Virus record (IMG/VR): IMGVR_UViG_3300030419_003553
Location: 1-29,398 of that record
From: a virus
Reading direction: 5' to 3' (one strand)
Length of the DNA: 29,398 nucleotides
Position 1 is the first letter of the stretch. Each line of letters opens with the position of its first letter. The translations under genes were made by a program, and so were the position numbers. Below, piece by piece: positions 25,795 to 29,398 of the stretch. The notes below the pieces were generated by a model. The model made no database searches, was not told the DNA's origin, and was given only the letters and a program-made list of their open reading frames with translations.

Positions 25795-27696
25795 TTATCT
25801 TGTAAGAGATGTGGTTGAATAACTTGAAGTTACGGTATAGTTACTACCAGAAACATCATTTCCAGAAGCTATTTCATCAGGAACCATGGTAATTGATGTA
25901 TTATTAGAATCTAACTGTAAATAGAGATCTTGCAATCCAATTACATCATTAGAATAAGGAGCCATGGAGACTTCAATAAGAGAAGAATCACCACTAGTCA
26001 CATTTGTAGAAATAATATTTAGTGGATTTAATTTAATCTCACCTTTAACATAATCAATAGTTCCAATACTACTCTTTATAACAACTGGTTCAGTAGGAGA
26101 ATTCAATTTAAATAAGAAAATAGTACCTTTTAGAAGAGTTGAATCTGGAAGATCTGCCATGTATACAGTATCACTGATACCACTCACTTTAAATCCAGAA
26201 GATTTAATATTATATCCATCTTCACTTCCAACATAAAAACGATTACCATAACAAAGTTCATAATCAGCAAATTTATTCAATTCTACTTTTAAATCCCTTC
26301 TCATGTTAATAAAGGTAATGTTGGAAGTAATTGAAGAATTACTTTCATCAATAATTTTAAGGAATTTACTGTATTTGAAGCGTGCCCCAAACTTATTTAA
26401 CTCACTTGAATCGGAGTACTTTATGACATTATCTGTGACAATGGTTTTTACAAAATCAGAATTAGGAGCTAAATTTGTATTATAATAAGCAGTAATTCTT
26501 GGTTCGAGATAGAGATATTTTAAATCAACAATTTCTGGGTTAATACCAGCTACAGAATATTTTTTAAGTTCATTTTTAATGTTATTTTTAACAGCATCAG
26601 GGATATAAACACCATTATGGGGTTTAATACTAATAAAAACTCTACCAAAAGAAGGAGGAGTTAATTGTTCACCCCCATAAGCAGAAACTGACTCAGCTTC
26701 TGGATAAATTGTTGGAATTAGAGCTTCATAATCTGCTGTTGTCACTGCTCTATTCTGAGAAGCATAAATTCTAGGAGCATATCTCTTTACAGAATCAATA
26801 CTTTCAATTGCTTTTCCACCATAAGAATATTGCTCTGTAGTAAGAAGAGAAACTCCTGAAGTTACCGAAGTCCCATCATTAGCCTGAAGTCTACCTGCAT
26901 AAACGAATTTATTAATATTATTTCCATCTACACCCTTAGAAACAATATAATCAACTTCTATAACTTGATCATCTTGTAATTTTTCTCCAAATACACCATC
27001 TCCAAACAGAAGTTCATACCTTTCATTATCAGTTTCTTGAATAAAGTAGATTTTAGACTTATTATCTACTCCAACAAAACTGTTAAATTGCTTAAATTGA
27101 TGAGTAACAGTAGAATTTGCGTTATTTCTTACTACTACATTGATTAATGAGGTATCAATTCCACTATTAGGAAGAATATATCTTTGATAAGGAGTTCTAG
27201 AACTTACAGTAAAGGATTGTTTGATATAAGATCCTTCATAAATGTCGATATTGTCAAATATTGCTGTTCCATCTGATCTTACAGGAGTGGTAATATCATT
27301 AGGAATGGAAAATGAAAAAGTTTCTTTTCCAAAGGTTTGACTAGAAACTGCAACTATACCTTTTCTAAGTGTTAATGAAGATATTGATGTATCAGCACTT
27401 ACAATGAAAGTAATGGTAGCTTTAGCTGATTTCCTTGACCTTGGAACATACCCTATATTCCTTGCCAGAGACACCACGTTCTCCCTGAGAGTGGCGGAAT
27501 CAATGAACACCTCATTAGTAGCCATGTTGGCGTTATATGAGGTAATATAAGTATTATATGCTAATGTGTCTATTATAGTCGATAAATTAGACCCTTCAAA
27601 ATCATAATCAGTAAAATTAGAGTTTGATCGTAGATAATCTATAATCGAAACTTTTATTTGGTCAAAATCGACGTTGCTAAAATTTACTAAAGGCAT
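25795..27696 (-). CDS. gp6: Baseplate wedge protein gp6 (baseplate J-like)
   Basis: Baseplate wedge subunit that forms the iris-like ring joining wedges around the hub; 633 residues, close to 660 in T4. The N-terminus (PLVNFSNVDFDQIKVSIIDY, then LAYNTYITSYNANMATNEVF and ARNIGYVPRSRKSA, residues 1-90) is the conserved gp6/baseplate J opening. The motif LLFGDGVFGEKLQDDQVIEV (about 227-247) is the typical FGDGxFG signature of this superfamily, and TTADYEALIPTIYPEAESV (about 315-335) is the next conserved block. The C-terminal part contains VTSNITFINMRRDLKVE-like sequence and ends in a Ser/Thr-rich tail. The ATG follows the gp25 stop with no gap (TAAATG), a strong sign of coupled translation. gp25-gp6 pairing is usual in T4-like marine phages. 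No Gly-rich inserts are seen, unlike in gp8 and gp14. Confidence 0.92.
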   Translation of the reverse strand: MPLVNFSNVDFDQIKVSIIDYLRSNSNFTDYDFEGSNLSTIIDTLAYNTYITSYNANMATNEVFIDSATLRENVVSLARNIGYVPRSRKSAKATITFIVSADTSISSLTLRKGIVAVSSQTFGKETFSFSIPNDITTPVRSDGTAIFDNIDIYEGSYIKQSFTVSSRTPYQRYILPNSGIDTSLINVVVRNNANSTVTHQFKQFNSFVGVDNKSKIYFIQETDNERYELLFGDGVFGEKLQDDQVIEVDYIVSKGVDGNNINKFVYAGRLQANDGTSVTSGVSLLTTEQYSYGGKAIESIDSVKRYAPRIYASQNRAVTTADYEALIPTIYPEAESVSAYGGEQLTPPSFGRVFISIKPHNGVYIPDAVKNNIKNELKKYSVAGINPEIVDLKYLYLEPRITAYYNTNLAPNSDFVKTIVTDNVIKYSDSSELNKFGARFKYSKFLKIIDESNSSITSNITFINMRRDLKVELNKFADYELCYGNRFYVGSEDGYNIKSSGFKVSGISDTVYMADLPDSTLLKGTIFLFKLNSPTEPVVIKSSIGTIDYVKGEIKLNPLNIISTNVTSGDSSLIEVSMAPYSNDVIGLQDLYLQLDSNNTSITMVPDEIASGNDVSGSNYTVTSSYSTTSLTR

Positions 27697-28098
27697 TTAC
27701 CTAGTGGGCAGTAACGCAAAGGTGAGTTCTTGTTGTGGCACATCCATGCCAACAATAATATAATTAAGAGTTACATGAAATTCATTCCTATCGAATTCAG
27801 GTTTTACACTAACATCCTCTAATTTAATACGAGGTTCATAATTTTCTAGTGTATTTTCAATTTCACTCTTAATTGCTGATGCAGTTAGGTCATCAAAGTT
27901 CTCAAATAGTAGATTATAAACATTTGACCCCAATGCAGGAGCAAAAGGTCGTTCACCAGGTATAGTAAGAACCAAATTTCTAACAGAACGAGCTATAGCA
28001 GTCTCATTTTTAAGCGCAATAAGGTCCGAATTAAGAGGATTAGATTGGAAAGAGGCACTTATGTCCTTAAATCCTTGACTAACTAACTGAACTGGCAC
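27697..28098 (-). CDS. gp25: Baseplate wedge protein gp25, GTG start
   Basis: Baseplate wedge component of the gp25/TssE family, 133 residues (T4: 132), which binds the sheath-initiating face of the baseplate with gp6. Diagnostic parts are LIALKNETAIARSVRNLVLT (26-45), the PGERPFAPALGSNV segment (47-60), and EPRI (88-91), the conserved EPR motif of this family. The start is GTG at 28096-28098: a TAA stop lies immediately upstream in frame, and the conserved SQGFKDISASF segment begins within the first residues, so no ATG start can replace it without losing conserved sequence. No Shine-Dalgarno is visible. An AATAAATA box 22 bases upstream could be a late promoter. The gene is joined to gp6 without a gap. 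Confidence 0.92.
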   Translation of the reverse strand: MPVQLVSQGFKDISASFQSNPLNSDLIALKNETAIARSVRNLVLTIPGERPFAPALGSNVYNLLFENFDDLTASAIKSEIENTLENYEPRIKLEDVSVKPEFDRNEFHVTLNYIIVGMDVPQQELTFALLPTR

Positions 28099-28120
28099 TT
28101 AATTACACTAATACTGCTGT

Positions 28121-28128
28121 TATTTATT
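28121..28128 (-). promoter_or_regulatory. Possible late promoter before gp25
   Basis: The minus strand reads AATAAATA, 22 bases before the gp25 GTG and overlapping the stop codon of the 58-codon gene. It shares seven of eight bases with both the T4 late box TATAAATA and the CATAAATA boxes before gp8 and gp13, and the spacing to the start codon is similar (19, 21 and 22 bases). AT-rich sequence makes chance matches likely, so confidence is limited. Confidence 0.4.
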
Positions 28129-28303
28129 ACACTAACGGTAGCGTTCTTGAGTCAAACTCAAAGAGTGGTGTCGAATCCTTCTTTTTATCAGTAAAATCCT
28201 CTACGGATGGTAATTCTTCAAATATTTCAGTCTCTTTTAGAGATTTCCGGGACGGAGTTAGTCTATCGTTACTAATTTCGCGGAGAAATTCGTCGTTTTT
28301 CAT
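28127..28303 (-). CDS. Hypothetical protein, 58 residues
   Basis: Not recognised. I read it by hand: ATG at 28301-28303, stop TAA at 28127-28129. The product begins MKNDEFLREISNDRLTPSRK and ends LFEFDSRTLPLV. It is highly charged (many Lys, Glu, Asp), has no cysteine, no membrane segment and no obvious globular core, so it may be disordered. Support for a real gene: it fills most of the space between an intrinsic terminator and gp25, runs in the same direction as its neighbours, and its stop sits 28 bases before the gp25 start. It is the first gene after the terminator, so it may lead the gp25-gp6 transcript. A GGTAAATA box lies 23 bases before its ATG. Only a weak purine run (AAAAAAAG) precedes the start. 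Confidence 0.6.
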   Translation of the reverse strand: MKNDEFLREISNDRLTPSRKSLKETEIFEELPSVEDFTDKKKDSTPLFEFDSRTLPLV

Positions 28304-28326
28304 CTTTTTTTACACTCTTTACACCC

Positions 28327-28334
28327 TATTTACC
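28327..28334 (-). promoter_or_regulatory. Weak late-promoter-like box before the 58-codon gene
   Basis: The minus strand reads GGTAAATA, 23 bases before the ATG at 28303, just after the terminator hairpin. The last six bases match the T4 late box except for its middle context (TAAATA present, first two bases different). Position after a terminator and spacing like the other boxes are the only reasons to list it. Confidence 0.25.
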
Positions 28335-28347
28335 ATGAATTTGCATT

Positions 28348-28376
28348 AAAAAACCCCTCCGAGACAGAGAGGCGGG
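28348..28376 (-). terminator. Intrinsic terminator between small genes
   Basis: On the minus strand a GC-rich hairpin lies in AT-rich sequence and is followed by six T (complement of 28348-28353). The stem pairs CCGCCTC (75-69 of 283xx) with GAGGGG (59-54), with one bulged G and a 9-base loop (28360-28368), giving about six pairs, five of them G-C or with G-C neighbours. It sits in the 112-base gap between the 48-codon and 58-codon genes and would end the transcript from the glycosyltransferase before the baseplate genes begin. Confidence 0.6.
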
Positions 28377-28415
28377 TAATTTTATAAAAAAATCATAAAA
28401 ATTCAATAAAATTCA

Positions 28416-28562
28416 CTATTTTCCTTGCCCTCTATAAGGTTTCTTCTTACGATTTCTACTAGTTGCTGCATATTTGGTATGTTTCCCATTACCCTGGCGG
28501 GTATTTTTGGGAACAGACTCCACAAAACTAGTACCAGATAGAGAAGTTTTAAGAATTGCCAT
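28416..28562 (-). CDS. Small basic protein, 48 residues
   Basis: Function unknown. Read by hand from ATG (28560-28562) to TAG (28416-28418). It starts MAILKTSLSGTSFVESVPKN and ends in a strongly basic tail, with NRKKKPYRGQGK as the last residues; there is little acidic charge. Such a tail suggests binding to nucleic acid or another polyanion, or a virion-internal role, but there is no recognised domain. Short basic proteins of this general look occur near structural genes in T4-like cyanophages. It begins 4 bases after the stop of the 59-codon gene, which supports a coupled pair, and the terminator follows about 40 bases after its stop. It has no Shine-Dalgarno of its own. Confidence 0.65.
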   Translation of the reverse strand: MAILKTSLSGTSFVESVPKNTRQGNGKHTKYAATSRNRKKKPYRGQGK

Positions 28563-28566
28563 AAAT

Positions 28567-28746
28567 TTACAGTAGTTTTACTTTATCATAGAGAGAAATC
28601 ACCTCATTAGAAGGATCAGGAACATGAGATAACAAATCTCTTAATGCTACTACCTCTTCTGCAGTTAGTGTGAGACCTCTATTAGTTGTATAAGTCTCAA
28701 TAGGTGGTCTATAATCACTACCTAATGCTGGATACGGATCTGCCAT
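28567..28746 (-). CDS. Hypothetical protein, 59 residues
   Basis: Not recognised. Read by hand from ATG (28744-28746) to TAA (28567-28569). The product begins MADPYPALGSDYRPPIETYT and continues with a likely amphipathic helix, LTAEEVVALRDLLSHVPD, then SNEVISLYDKVKLL. The helix and acidic character suggest a small soluble protein that binds a partner. The ATG follows the glycosyltransferase stop with no gap (TAAATG). A GAGGG sequence eight bases upstream of the ATG, inside the end of the glycosyltransferase gene, is the best Shine-Dalgarno in the window, which supports expression. It forms a short operon with the glycosyltransferase and the 48-codon gene. Confidence 0.65.
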   Translation of the reverse strand: MADPYPALGSDYRPPIETYTTNRGLTLTAEEVVALRDLLSHVPDPSNEVISLYDKVKLL

Positions 28747-29398
28747 TTAAATAACCCTCGTTTTTTCATGTCCTACTCTAATTCTTGGATCACACCAAAT
28801 CTCAAAACCAGCATCCATGGCATCTAAACAGAAGGAGACATCTTCACCACACATATCTTGTACAGCTCCAGATTCAAATACTTGCATCTTAGGAGCAAAC
28901 CAAGGATACTTCATCTCTGGATGTTCAAATACACCATTCTTAATCATGACCCAACCAAAGCCAGTATAATCAACAGTAAAAGGCTTCTTACGCTTTTGAA
29001 TACCATCTACCATCTCATGATTCATGACTCCACCATTAGATCTGAAATCATCTTCATCTAACCAGTGAGCAACACTAGTAGTTCTTCCATCTTCTGTACT
29101 ATACCATCCAGCAGCTATCCTTCTTTCCTTTGTACTATCAATACCATACTCAACAGTACCATCTTCCTTAGTATTCTCTACCACAGCCTCAGCAGGTAAT
29201 GCTAAATCACACAATTGCCAAAACTTATCAGCATTAAAAACAATATCACTATCAATCCATAACTGATAATCATAAGGTAACTTACCATCCCATGGTACTT
29301 GATCAGGACCACGTAATACATTAGCTCCTAGACACTTACATCTAGCAAAGTTAACCATAGAAGAGTAATCTTGACTAATCTGAATACTCATCTGGTTC
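28747..29398 (-). CDS. GT-A fold glycosyltransferase, N-terminus probably beyond window
   Basis: Probable nucleotide-sugar glycosyltransferase. Counting from the internal ATG at 29391 gives 214 residues: YDYQLWIDSDIVF contains a DxD-type metal/nucleotide-sugar motif (D47-S-D49), GFGWVMIKNGVF (144-155) is a typical acceptor-side strand, and GEDVSFCLDAMDAGFEIWCD (182-201) carries the ED pair expected of the catalytic region, followed by VGHEK (207-211). These features fit the GT-A superfamily, near family 2 or the Anp1-like group. The frame has no stop between 29391 and the right edge, and a usual first Rossmann strand is missing before the DxD block, so I think the true start lies outside the window. 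In phages such enzymes modify virion glycoproteins, host envelope or DNA; the substrate cannot be told here. Confidence 0.75.
   Translation of the reverse strand, partial: NQMSIQISQDYSSMVNFARCKCLGANVLRGPDQVPWDGKLPYDYQLWIDSDIVFNADKFWQLCDLALPAEAVVENTKEDGTVEYGIDSTKERRIAAGWYSTEDGRTTSVAHWLDEDDFRSNGGVMNHEMVDGIQKRKKPFTVDYTGFGWVMIKNGVFEHPEMKYPWFAPKMQVFESGAVQDMCGEDVSFCLDAMDAGFEIWCDPRIRVGHEKTRVI

Noticed and set aside
26303-26485. Plus-strand frame of 60 codons opposite gp6
   Set aside because: Antisense to gp6 coding sequence, no sign of independent expression.
28304-28312. A-rich run before the 58-codon gene as a programmed frameshift site
   Set aside because: It lies upstream of the start codon and outside any open frame, so there is nothing to shift.
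28304-28415. tRNA or other structured RNA in the largest gap
   Set aside because: The 112 bases hold one short hairpin followed by a T run, best explained as a terminator; no cloverleaf arms or CCA-end pattern could be made.
28858-29061. Plus-strand frame of 67 codons opposite the glycosyltransferase
   Set aside because: It covers the conserved GT-A segment on the minus strand, so it is a shadow.

Overview
The window is a block of late structural genes from a T4-like (tevenvirus-type) marine myovirus. The organism call rests on gene order and protein families. All supported genes lie on the minus strand, so transcription runs from high to low coordinates, in the order glycosyltransferase - small genes - gp25 - gp6 - giant wedge protein - gp8 - very large tail protein - two small proteins - gp13 - gp14. 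The pairing of gp25 directly with gp6, the long gp8, the thousands-of-residues proteins full of Gly/Thr-rich repeats, and the AT-rich base composition (by eye) all resemble T4-like cyanophages and related marine phages. Whether the host was Prochlorococcus, Synechococcus or another marine bacterium cannot be read from this sequence.

Layout, in order of transcription. 29398-28747: the C-terminal part of a GT-A type glycosyltransferase, open at the right edge. 28746-28127: three short genes of 59, 48 and 58 codons; an intrinsic terminator (minus strand, about 28348-28376) separates the first two from the third. 28098-25795: gp25 and gp6, baseplate wedge proteins. 25785-11809: one uninterrupted 4658-residue frame in the gp7 position, with a YHYH-like domain and many repeated modules; it fills nearly half the window. 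11775-10222: gp8, baseplate wedge. 10215-2452: a 2587-residue protein with a DUF4815-like N-terminus, where T4 keeps genes 9-12. 2452-1831: a 66-residue coiled-coil protein and a 139-residue beta-rich protein. 1797-949: gp13. 944-1: gp14, cut by the left edge.

The genes form one assembly programme. gp25, gp6, the giant protein and gp8 should build the baseplate wedges. The 2587-residue protein probably forms a peripheral baseplate or fibre-attachment part. gp13 and gp14 close the head-tail neck. Genes are packed with overlaps of one base or gaps of 0-9 bases, except for two gaps of 33 bases. Each of those gaps carries the same octamer, CATAAATA (minus strand), about 20 bases before the start codon (gp8 and gp13). 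This is one base from the T4 late promoter TATAAATA. Related boxes lie before gp25 and before the 58-codon gene. Most starts have no clear Shine-Dalgarno sequence. No real plus-strand gene, tRNA, CRISPR array or mobile element was seen.
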